DNA of 12,783 nucleotides. Source: QHXQ01 sp036389375. GTDB taxonomy: Bacteria > Acidobacteriota > Blastocatellia > Pyrinomonadales > Pyrinomonadaceae. Positions within the stretch are counted from its first letter, which is position 1, and each line of letters begins with the position of its first letter. A program made the translations under genes and the position numbers. The stretch lies in NCBI GenBank assembly GCA_036389375.1, contig DASVQA010000187.1:1-12783 (forward strand), in the 5' to 3' direction. The notes beneath the pieces are model-generated. The model did not search any database and was not told where the DNA came from. It worked only from the letters and a program-made list of their open reading frames with translations. Positions 6,543 to 12,417 of this stretch are shown piece by piece.

Positions 6543-7604
6543 TCAGGGGTTATGCAGGCGCACTTCGACGCCGCGCTGTGCGAGTTCGGCTTTGATGTCG
6601 CCGGCCAAAAAACGTTGCGCCGCCGTCTGTTGGCGCAAGACCGCATCCATCTGGCCGAGTGTGAGGCCGCGCACAAACAGGTGCGCCTGCTGCCCTGAAC
6701 AGAGTTCCGTCATAGGTCGCATCGCCTGCGGCAACCAAGCCAAATCGCCGGGCCACGGCAGCAAACGCACGGCCTCGTGCATTTCCTCGACGTTGTCCAT
6801 GAAGTGCATGTGGTCGGCGCGGCGCAGGATGACCAACTGTTTTGTCGCGGGCGTCCGCTCGAAGAGTTCGTACATGCCGTCGAGTGGTAGTGAAGCATCG
6901 TCCTCGGCGACCAGATAGAGTGTCGGCACGTCACGCGCCCAACTGAAGGTAAGCTTTACCGGCAGAATCCCCGGCTTCACTTGTGACGCGCCGCCGGGCG
7001 CGAGCGCCACGACGGCACGAATCCGCTGCTCGACCTCGACGGCCGCGAGGGCCGTCCAACCGCCGAAGCTGTGACCCACGATGCCGACCCGTGTGTCATC
7101 AAGCTGCGCGGCGGAGTCCCACGCTGAGCCACTAAGCAGATGATCGAGCAGCCAGCGTACGTCAGGCACACGACTGGCCATCAGCGCTTGCCAGCGCGCA
7201 GCTTTCTGTTCGTCAGTCTCATCAGCTTTGCGGGCCAGTTCCGCCGCGACCAACTCAGAGTGATCCAACGCCGCGACGACATAACCGTGACTGGCGAGGT
7301 GCGTGCAAAGAAACGTGGCGCTCCGCCGCCCTGCGCCGCTGCTGTGCGAGAAGATAATGAGCGCGTAGAGGCCGGGCCGGGCTGCGGCATCGCGCACAGC
7401 CATCTGGCGGCGCGGTGCGCTGCTGGTCGGAACTGTGTATGCATCCTGCGTGGCCGGCGCAGTATCCTGACCCGCATACTGCGCCGTCGCCGGATACCAG
7501 ACCTCGCAAGGGAACAGGCGGTCGCGTGCGCCGTCGCGGGCCTGAAGCGTCCGCACGCCGACCGGAAACCGGCCGCGCACGAAGGGATCGTATTTATCCG
7601 TCAT
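6543..7604 (-). CDS. Alpha/beta-hydrolase, dienelactone hydrolase / PAF-acetylhydrolase-like
   Basis: A 353-residue protein of the serine alpha/beta-hydrolase fold. The nucleophile elbow GHSFGG puts Ser at 179. FSHSSGAGRR (85-94) fits the oxyanion-hole strand end. VAEDDASLP gives the acid (Asp235 or 236) and RRADHMHFMD the His (265). The early segment LFPCEVWYPAT (30-40) is typical of predicted dienelactone hydrolases and bacterial platelet-activating-factor-acetylhydrolase-like proteins. No signal peptide is seen, so it is probably cytosolic. The substrate cannot be read from the sequence. It is convergent with nothing: it lies upstream of pyrD on the same strand with a 159-nt gap, and is divergent from pyrR with an 81-bp shared promoter region. 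A link to pyrimidine metabolism is not shown by any motif. Confidence 0.85.
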   Translation of the reverse strand: MTDKYDPFVRGRFPVGVRTLQARDGARDRLFPCEVWYPATAQYAGQDTAPATQDAYTVPTSSAPRRQMAVRDAAARPGLYALIIFSHSSGAGRRSATFLCTHLASHGYVVAALDHSELVAAELARKADETDEQKAARWQALMASRVPDVRWLLDHLLSGSAWDSAAQLDDTRVGIVGHSFGGWTALAAVEVEQRIRAVVALAPGGASQVKPGILPVKLTFSWARDVPTLYLVAEDDASLPLDGMYELFERTPATKQLVILRRADHMHFMDNVEEMHEAVRLLPWPGDLAWLPQAMRPMTELCSGQQAHLFVRGLTLGQMDAVLRQQTAAQRFLAGDIKAELAQRGVEVRLHNP

Positions 7605-7630
7605 AGAGTCTGTCCACTTACGGAATAATC

Positions 7631-7654
7631 ACACGGTCACCTGTGCCTTGTCAC
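7631..7654 (-). promoter_or_regulatory. Possible promoter of the hydrolase gene, overlapping the pyrR -35
   Basis: On the minus strand GTGACA (7649-7654), then 18 bp, then GATTAT with TGT in front gives an extended -10-like element. Its -35 shares five bases with the pyrR -35 on the other strand. The -10 is weak, so this is tentative. Confidence 0.3.
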
Positions 7655-7676
7655 CCGGCCCATGCTTTGTTAGTAT
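7648..7676 (+). promoter_or_regulatory. Promoter of pyrR-pyrB-pyrC
   Basis: A -35 TTGTCA (7648-7653) and a -10 TAGTAT (7671-7676) have an exact 17-bp spacer. Start of transcription is expected near 7683-7685, only 1-3 nt before the ATG at 7686. There is no room for a 5' leader attenuator before pyrR. Confidence 0.65.
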
Positions 7677-7685
7677 CCGCAGCCA

Positions 7686-8255
7686 ATGGAGTTTGTCGAG
7701 AAGGCACGGATTATGGACAGCGCGCGGATCAATCGTGCGCTGGCGCGGCTGGCGTCCGAGATCGTGGAGGAGAATCACGGCGCGGACGATCTCTATCTGG
7801 TCGGCGTGCAGCGCCGCGGCGTGCCGTTGGCGGAGCGACTGGCCGAGAAGATCGCTGACCTTGAAGGGCAACGCCCGCCGGTCGGCGTGGTGGACATCAC
7901 GCTCTATCGTGACGACCTCTCGACCGTCGGCGCAAATCCCATCGTCAATCGGCGCACAGACCTGCCGGGCGGCGTGGAGAATCGCAACATCGTGTTGATT
8001 GACGACGTGCTCTACACGGGCCGGACGATCCGCGCCGCGCTCGATCAACTGATTGACTTCGGGCGACCGCGCCGTGTGCAGTTGGCCGTGCTCGTGGATC
8101 GGGGTAAAGAGCACCGCGAAGTGCCGATACAGGCCGATTACATCGGCAAGTTTGTGCCGACGAAAAAGAGCGAGATCATCAAGGTCATGCTCGACGATAT
8201 TGACGGCGAAGAAGGGGTCGCTATCGTGGAGCGACCGACCGGCGAAGGCGCATGA
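7686..8255 (+). CDS. pyrR: PyrR, pyrimidine operon regulator / uracil phosphoribosyltransferase
   Basis: Phosphoribosyltransferase-fold protein; in Bacillus it senses UMP/UTP against PRPP and binds pyr mRNA, and it can have uracil phosphoribosyltransferase activity. The 189 residues match the family over their length: LYLVGVQRRGVPLAERLAEKI (37-57), VVDITLYRDDLS (68-79), the PRPP loop VLIDDVLYTGRT (103-114), VQLAVLVDRG (131-140) and ADYIGKFVPTKKSE (150-163). The start is uncertain. The ATG at 7686 gives the length and N-terminus expected by comparison with Bacillus PyrR, but it sits 1-3 nt from the predicted transcription start, so it would be leaderless. The ATG at 7713 has GAGAAGG (7698-7704) 8 nt upstream but removes nine residues that align with the family. 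It leads a cluster with pyrB and pyrC. Confidence 0.95.
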   Translation: MEFVEKARIMDSARINRALARLASEIVEENHGADDLYLVGVQRRGVPLAERLAEKIADLEGQRPPVGVVDITLYRDDLSTVGANPIVNRRTDLPGGVENRNIVLIDDVLYTGRTIRAALDQLIDFGRPRRVQLAVLVDRGKEHREVPIQADYIGKFVPTKKSEIIKVMLDDIDGEEGVAIVERPTGEGA

Positions 8256-8269
8256 GCGGAGGCGACCCT
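8214..8269 (+). promoter_or_regulatory. Candidate antiterminator and anti-antiterminator of a pyr attenuator
   Basis: Segment 1, GGTCGCT (8216-8222), pairs with segment 2, AGCGACC (8230-8236), in a 7-bp hairpin with a 7-nt loop. The same segment 1, extended to 8214-8222, can instead pair with 8261-8269 over nine contiguous positions (two of them G-U), destroying the terminator stem. The two folds are mutually exclusive. Segments 1 and 2 lie inside the last codons of pyrR. I do not see the Bacillus PyrR binding-loop consensus in the segment 1-2 hairpin. Pairings are read directly; the regulatory role is inference. Confidence 0.5.
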
Positions 8270-8286
8270 GAGTGGTCGCCTTTTTT
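8261..8286 (+). terminator. Intrinsic terminator between pyrR and pyrB
   Basis: A perfect 7-bp stem GGCGACC (8261-8267) / GGTCGCC (8274-8280) with loop CTGAGT is followed at once by six T (8281-8286). It begins 5 nt after the pyrR stop (8253-8255) and ends 24 nt before the pyrB ATG. As pyrB has no other visible promoter, read-through must be allowed at least part of the time, which fits an attenuator. Confidence 0.85.
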
Positions 8287-8310
8287 GTAGCAGGACGACG
8301 AGACAAACCG

Positions 8311-9432
8311 ATGCGCAGGAAAAATGAGCGAGCCGACGCGCCCGCGAGCGGGCAGCCTACGGCCGGACTGGCGCGCAAAGACCTGCTCGGCATACGCGAA
8401 CTGTCTGCGAATGAGATCGTCCACGTGCTCGACACGGCCGAGACGTTCCGCGACATCGCGCAGCGCGAGATCAAGAAAGTGCCGACCCTGCGCGGGCGCA
8501 CCGTCATCAATCTCTTCTTCGAGCCTTCGACGCGCACGCGCACCTCTTTCGAGTTGGCCGGCAAGCGGCTCTCGGCCGACACCATCAACATCAGCGCCGC
8601 GACTTCGAGCGTGACCAAAGGCGAGACGCTGCTTGATACGGCGCGCAACCTCGAAGCCATGTCGCCGGACTTCATCGTCCTGCGTCATCCGTCGGCCGGT
8701 GCGCCGCACGCGCTGGCGCGCATCTGTCGCGCGGCCGTCATCAACGCGGGCGACGGCACGCACGAGCATCCGACGCAGGCGCTTCTTGATGCTCTGACGA
8801 TCCGCCAGCACAAAGGGCGCATCGCGGGGCTTGAAGTGGCCATCCTCGGCGACATACTGCACTCGCGCGTCGCCCGCTCGAACCTGCATCTGCTGACGAA
8901 ACTCGGCGCACGCGTGCGGCTCGCGGGGCCGGGGCCGCTTGCGCCGCCGGAGTTTGCGACGCTTGTGGAAGGCGGAACGGTGCGCGTCGCCCACCGGATT
9001 GAAGCGGCGCTCGAAGGTGCGGACGTGGTGATGGTCTTGCGCATCCAGCGCGAGCGACAGGAGGCGGCCTACCTGCCCAGTCTGCGCGAGTACGCCGTCC
9101 ACTACGGCCTCAATCGCCAGCGGCTCGACGCGGCGCAGCCCGACGCCATCGTGATGCATCCGGGGCCGATGAATCGCGGCATAGAGATCGCTTCCGACGT
9201 GGCGGATGGCACGTGCTCGCTCATCCTCGATCAAGTCGCCAACGGACTGGCCGTCCGCATGGCTGTGCTCTACCTGCTTGCGGGCGGCACGGTGACAACA
9301 CAGACAGCGCAGACAACGCAGCCGACCACGACCGAAGCGCGTGCAGCGGCCACGCGGCGCAATCAAACGAACAGCAACGCCGCGCAACTCGAACTCGACC
9401 CCGAACCCGTCTCAGCCGGTCAAGTCAAATGA
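8311..9432 (+). CDS. pyrB: Aspartate carbamoyltransferase catalytic subunit
   Basis: Cytosolic enzyme for the committed step of pyrimidine synthesis, carbamoyl phosphate plus aspartate to carbamoyl aspartate. It has FFEPSTRTRTSFE (carbamoyl phosphate site, Ser73-Thr-Arg-Thr-Arg77), Lys103 in the TKGET loop, RHPSAG (125-130), HEHPTQALLD (151-160) and MHPGPMNRGIEI near the C-terminal end of the core. The 373 residues exceed the usual 300-315. About 21 residues precede the core, and a Thr/Gln/Ala-rich tail of 47 residues (327-373) follows LLAGG. The ATG at 8311 is chosen; an in-frame GTG at 8272 lies inside the terminator loop and would translate the T-run. AGGA at 8292-8295 is too far away for a good ribosome site. 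No pyrI is visible. The stop overlaps the pyrC start. Confidence 0.97.
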   Translation: MRRKNERADAPASGQPTAGLARKDLLGIRELSANEIVHVLDTAETFRDIAQREIKKVPTLRGRTVINLFFEPSTRTRTSFELAGKRLSADTINISAATSSVTKGETLLDTARNLEAMSPDFIVLRHPSAGAPHALARICRAAVINAGDGTHEHPTQALLDALTIRQHKGRIAGLEVAILGDILHSRVARSNLHLLTKLGARVRLAGPGPLAPPEFATLVEGGTVRVAHRIEAALEGADVVMVLRIQRERQEAAYLPSLREYAVHYGLNRQRLDAAQPDAIVMHPGPMNRGIEIASDVADGTCSLILDQVANGLAVRMAVLYLLAGGTVTTQTAQTTQPTTTEARAAATRRNQTNSNAAQLELDPEPVSAGQVK

Positions 9433-10739
9433 AACTGCTGATCGCCAACGGCTACCTGATCGATCCCACGCAAGGCATCAACGGCGGCCGGAATCTACTG
9501 ATCGAGAATGGCCGCGTCGCGGCGCTGCTGGAACGCGGCGACGGCGTGCCCGATGGCGCGGAGGTGTTCGACGCGACGGGGCTTGTCGTCGCGCCCGGCT
9601 TCATAGACCTGCACACGCACCTGCGTGAGCCGGGGCAGGAGTACAAGGAGACGATTGGGACGGGCGCGGCGGCGGCCGTCGCCGGTGGCTGGACGAGCGT
9701 GTGCGCGATGCCGAACACCGATCCGGTCAACGACAATCCGGCCGTGACGCGTTTCATCATCGAGCAGGCGGAAGCAGCGCGGCTCGCCAACGTCTTTCCC
9801 GTCGGCGCGATCACGAAGGCTTCGGCGGGCAGGGAACTCGCGGAGATGGGCGAGATGCAGCGCGCAGGCATCGTCGCCGTCACAGACGACGGGCGTTCAG
9901 TGCCGGGCGCGGGGCTGATGCGGCGCGCGATGGAGTACGCGCGCGGCTTCGACCTGCCCGTGATGGATCATTGCGAGGAGCGCACGCTCGCGGCGGGCGG
10001 CGTGATGCACGAAGGGGCTTGGTCGCTGCGGCTCGGCTTGCGCGGGTCGCCTGCGCTCGCGGAAGAGTTGGACGCGTGGCGCGACTGTGCTTTGGCGGAA
10101 CTGACGGGCGCGCACCTGCACCTCGCGCACGTCTCGACGCGCGGCGCAATCGAAGCGGTACGCCGTGCAAAGGAGCGTGGTCTCGCCGTCACCTGCGAAG
10201 TCGCGCCGCACCATTTCACGCTGACGGACGCGGCCGTCGAAGGCTACGACACGAACACGAAGATGTGCCCGCCGCTCCGCAGCGAAGACCATCTGGAAGC
10301 GATCTTGGGCGCGCTCGCCGACGGCACGATTGATGCCATCGCCACCGACCACGCGCCGCACCACGCAGACGAGAAGGCGCTCGAATACGACCACGCGCCC
10401 AATGGCATCACGGGGCTTGAAACCGCCGTCGCGCTCGCGCTTGATCGGCTCGTGCATCGCGGCGTGATCGGGCTGCAACGCCTCGTCGAACTCTGCGCCG
10501 TCAACCCCGCGCGCATCTTCAAACTCACAGATCGCGGCACGCTCCGCCCCGGCGCGTGGGGCGACGTGACCATCTTCGACCCCGACCTCGAATGGACGTT
10601 TCAAGCCGCCCACTCACAATCCAAAAGCCGCAACACGCCCTTCGACAACTGGACGCTGCGCGGCGCACCCGTCGCCACCATCGTCGCCGGCCGCATCGTC
10701 CATCTCCGCAGTCCAACAGCCGCCCCTGTTAACGCATGA
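9429..10739 (+). CDS. pyrC: Dihydroorotase, class I
   Basis: Zinc amidohydrolase that cyclises carbamoyl aspartate to dihydroorotate, the step after PyrB. The 436-residue length is that of class I (multifunctional-type) dihydroorotases, not the shorter E. coli type. Metal and active-site motifs are complete: HTHLREPG (His62, His64), VTDDGRSV (Asp153/154, the position that replaces the carboxylated Lys in class I enzymes), DHCE (His181), HLAHVST (His234) and ATDHAPH (Asp307). NTDPVNDNP (96-104) and TKMCPPLRS follow the family. The start ATG (9429-9431) overlaps the pyrB stop TGA (9430-9432) as ATGA, so translation is probably coupled. This supports a PyrB-PyrC unit, and in some bacteria the two form a complex. 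It may also be present because class I PyrC can partner PyrB structurally; that is inference. Confidence 0.97.
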   Translation: MKLLIANGYLIDPTQGINGGRNLLIENGRVAALLERGDGVPDGAEVFDATGLVVAPGFIDLHTHLREPGQEYKETIGTGAAAAVAGGWTSVCAMPNTDPVNDNPAVTRFIIEQAEAARLANVFPVGAITKASAGRELAEMGEMQRAGIVAVTDDGRSVPGAGLMRRAMEYARGFDLPVMDHCEERTLAAGGVMHEGAWSLRLGLRGSPALAEELDAWRDCALAELTGAHLHLAHVSTRGAIEAVRRAKERGLAVTCEVAPHHFTLTDAAVEGYDTNTKMCPPLRSEDHLEAILGALADGTIDAIATDHAPHHADEKALEYDHAPNGITGLETAVALALDRLVHRGVIGLQRLVELCAVNPARIFKLTDRGTLRPGAWGDVTIFDPDLEWTFQAAHSQSKSRNTPFDNWTLRGAPVATIVAGRIVHLRSPTAAPVNA

Positions 10740-10743
10740 GTAG

Positions 10744-10869
10744 GGGCTTAAGTCCGACAAGGGCTGGCTTGAGTTCGCCGTCCGCTACGACCTGTTCGTT
10801 ACGGTCGGACTGATCGAATTTACTGACGGCAGCAACTGGAAACTGGCAGAGGCAGGCGACGTTAAATAA
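10744..10869 (+). pseudogene. Start-less 41-codon coding remnant
   Basis: The frame reads GLKSDKGWLEFAVRYD then LFVTVGLIEFTDGSNWKL and ends AEAGDVK before a TAA at 10867-10869. It has protein-like composition, with alternating hydrophobic strands, and the ending IEFTDGSNWK recalls C-termini of small beta-rich hypothetical proteins. There is no ATG, GTG or TTG in frame, and a TAG at 10741-10743 closes it on the 5' side. It begins 4 nt after the pyrC stop. I read it as the C-terminal scrap of a decayed gene; an accidental open frame is possible. Confidence 0.45.
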
Positions 10870-10892
10870 AGAGGTTATGTAGGCTCCAACAG

Positions 10893-10946
10893 AAACAGGC
10901 GGGAACCTGAGTCATCCTCATCCGTGCTGAGGGTTCTGGCCTGTTT
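10893..10946 (+). terminator. Possible 3' hairpin of the pyrRBC transcript
   Basis: AAACAGGC (10893-10900) pairs with GCCTGTTT (10939-10946) over 8 bp. After a mismatch and a G-U pair, GAACC (10903-10907) pairs with GGTTC (10932-10936). The loop is about 22 nt. Only a short T-run ends the stem, so termination efficiency is doubtful. Confidence 0.4.
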
Positions 10947-10992
10947 GCAACGCGCGGACACAACTCAAGGGTTGGCCAGATCGTGCATTAAC

Positions 10993-11039
10993 AAAAAGAG
11001 AGGCCCGTTGCGCTCTCCCCTTCGCAACGGGCCTCTCTT
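10993..11039 (-). terminator. Strong intrinsic terminator for the glycine-zipper gene, likely bidirectional
   Basis: A perfect 17-bp stem (10996-11012 with 11023-11039), including GGCCCGTTGCG, closes a 10-nt loop CTCTCCCCTT. On the minus strand it runs into five T (complement of A at 10993-10997), the classic layout for transcripts from the gene at 11191-11919. On the plus strand it would also stop any read-through from pyrC, though its T-run there is poor. Confidence 0.85.
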
Positions 11040-11042
11040 GTG

Positions 11043-11175
11043 CGGTCGCTCGCTTACGTCCTGACAGGGGCGACCGAACCTGTGGGAGCCTTGCCGGCTC
11101 GATTCTTCGGGGGCTGGCCCGTGCTCTCCCCTTCACGGGGCAACCCCCTCCGCACCGACAACCGCTTGGTTGTCG
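11043..11175. repeat. Chain of four hairpins
   Basis: In order: CGGTCGC (11043-11049) with GCGACCG (11070-11076); GAGCC (11086-11090) with GGCTC (11096-11100); CCCGTG (11118-11123) with CACGGG (11134-11139) around a loop CTCTCCCCTT identical to that of the terminator; and CGACAACC (11156-11163) with GGTTGTCG (11168-11175) around GCTT. None has an adjacent T-run. They lie in the 3' untranslated part of the minus-strand transcript, before its terminator. Function is unknown. Confidence 0.5.
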
Positions 11176-11190
11176 ATCCTTGGTTAACCT

Positions 11191-11919
11191 TTACTGCGTG
11201 CGATACTCAGGCAGCCGCACGCTCTGATTCAGGATCACGCCAAACTCTGTGCCGGATTTCACGTCGGCCTCTTTCTCTTTCTCAAGCACGCGCCCGCCTG
11301 TGCCGAGTGCGCCGCCGATGATCGCGCCGATGCCTGCGCCTTTACCGCCACCGGCAATCGCGCCGATGATCGCGCCCGTCGCCGCGCCGCCGCCGATGAA
11401 GATCGCGTCGCGCTTAGTATTCGAGCCGCCTCGAACCGTGCTCTCGTTGTCCGTCTGCACCTGATCGGTTTGCAGCGTGGTCAGCGAGCCGTTGATCGTG
11501 TAGCGCGCACGATTGGGCATCTCCAACGCGTTGAAGGCGACGGCAATGCTGCCGGGCGAGCGCCGCTGCGCCTGCCGCACAGAGGTCACGCGACCCCAGA
11601 CCTTGCTACCGACCGGCACAACTTCCACGCCGGTTTCGGCATAGACCGGCTCGGTCACGGTGGCCGAGAAGCGGTCGCCGATACGCGCCGAACGCGAGTT
11701 GAGTTCGCTGTCCATGCGTGCGCGAATCGTCTGGTCTGCGCGCAGCGTGTAGTAGCGCACGGCCGGCGTCGTGGTCGTGCGCGTGGTGGTGCGCGTCACG
11801 GTACGCATGCGCGGGCGTGTGCGCCGGCGTTGCGCCGCTGCCGGCAAAGTGCTGCCGGCGATGATTGCGAGTATTGCGATTAAACTGAGAGCGCGTTGCG
11901 CTAGATTTTTACGGGTCAT
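11191..11919 (-). CDS. Exported glycine-zipper protein of unknown function
   Basis: A 242-residue envelope protein. Residues 1-30 (NLAQRALSLIAILAII, then LPAAAQ) form a clear Sec signal peptide with cleavage after AAA. A basic, Thr-rich stretch (31-52) follows. The middle (about 56-150) reads LRADQTIRARMDSEL, ARIGDRFSATVTEPVY, VVPVGSKVWGRVTSV, a pattern found in bacterial proteins that pair a small beta domain with a glycine zipper. The zipper itself is at about 176-209 (GGGAATGAIIGAIAGG, then GIGAIIGGALGTGG) and could insert in or pack against a membrane. The ATG at 11919 is chosen: a purine-rich Shine-Dalgarno array (GGAGGAGTAGGAG) lies just upstream and the signal peptide starts there. The frame runs on to 12273, but that part lacks protein character. 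It ends at a strong terminator. Confidence 0.75.
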   Translation of the reverse strand: MTRKNLAQRALSLIAILAIIAGSTLPAAAQRRRTRPRMRTVTRTTTRTTTTPAVRYYTLRADQTIRARMDSELNSRSARIGDRFSATVTEPVYAETGVEVVPVGSKVWGRVTSVRQAQRRSPGSIAVAFNALEMPNRARYTINGSLTTLQTDQVQTDNESTVRGGSNTKRDAIFIGGGAATGAIIGAIAGGGKGAGIGAIIGGALGTGGRVLEKEKEADVKSGTEFGVILNQSVRLPEYRTQ

Positions 11920-12417
11920 GGTGCTCCTACTCCTCCTGCTGCAAAGGCCGCCCAGCCGCTTGCGGCGTCTTAACGCCTGACTGCTTGCTTGCGGCGACCG
12001 GCGTGGTGTGATTGTGCAACGTGCGTGCCAGATAGAGTCTGGCCGCGCACCGGCGCGAATTACGCGGAAATATGGCGGAACGTGACCCGCGCCCGCACCG
12101 TGCGAGGCGATTTGCATCAACGTTGTGCGCGCGGGTGCGTCGGTATTTGCACGATATAGTATGCGCGGATTGTAGCACACCGCGTGCGGTCGAACTGTCA
12201 GCGCGGCGGGCTGCGCCGCTGTTGCCCGCAAGCGCGGGGTAGTGCTTGATCTGCGCTGGCCGAATCTGTTCAAATGCGCGCAGTTTCACCTGCTTTCCCG
12301 CAATTTGCCGCAAACCACGCGGGCCGACGGGCGCGCGGGCGCTGACTTCGGTTACAATCACGTCCGCGCTTCAGTAACGGCAATAATTTTGCACCCCGAA
12401 AGAGGAGTTGTTTATTT
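11920..12417. other. Divergent intergenic region without a convincing gene
   Basis: This 498-base gap separates the glycine-zipper gene from the peroxiredoxin gene, which are transcribed away from each other. Open frames exist on the minus strand, but they are Arg/Ala-rich, have no recognisable domain, and look like GC-driven noise. Small features only: a 5-bp hairpin GGCGT/ACGCC near 11965-11978 and an AT-rich patch near 12150-12175 that might hold a promoter. I find no RNA gene. Confidence 0.6.
12353..12358 (+). promoter_or_regulatory. Possible -10 element for the peroxiredoxin gene
   Basis: TACAAT (12353-12358) matches the -10 consensus at five of six positions, about 60 nt before the ATG at 12418. 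No good -35 lies 16-18 bp upstream, so an activator-dependent or alternative promoter is equally possible. No OxyR- or PerR-type site was recognised. Confidence 0.3.

Larger units (their letters stand above)
10740..11190. other. Non-coding gap between pyrC and the glycine-zipper gene
   Basis: Two convergent genes face this 451-base gap. It holds a start-less coding remnant (10744-10869), a possible 3' hairpin for the pyr operon (10893-10946), a 17-bp bidirectional terminator (10996-11039), and a run of further hairpins up to 11175. I see no complete gene, tRNA or known RNA family. Confidence 0.7.

Noticed and set aside
8272..8310. GTG at 8272 as the pyrB start
   Set aside because: It lies in the terminator loop, would translate the stem and T-run, and is not similar to known PyrB N-termini; the ATG at 8311 is better.
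7629..8675. A 348-residue open frame on the minus strand over pyrR and pyrB
   Set aside because: Antisense to two well-supported genes, no domain seen.
8221..9387. A 388-residue open frame on the minus strand
   Set aside because: It is antisense to pyrB, with Arg-rich composition and no recognisable motif; a GC-driven shadow.
11182..11189. Palindrome GGTTAACC next to the glycine-zipper stop codon
   Set aside because: Eight bases only and no partner sites; expected by chance at this scale.
11920..12273. 118-residue upstream extension of the glycine-zipper frame
   Set aside because: It precedes a clear signal peptide that has its own strong ribosome site; the extension has no protein-like features.
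12268..12275. GTTCAAAT, like the T-loop of a tRNA
   Set aside because: The flanking bases do not form a T-arm and no acceptor stem or anticodon arm can be built around it.
11927..12361. A 144-residue minus-strand open frame in the divergent gap
   Set aside because: Composition is random-like, no domain, no ribosome site noted; it overlaps the upstream region of the glycine-zipper gene.
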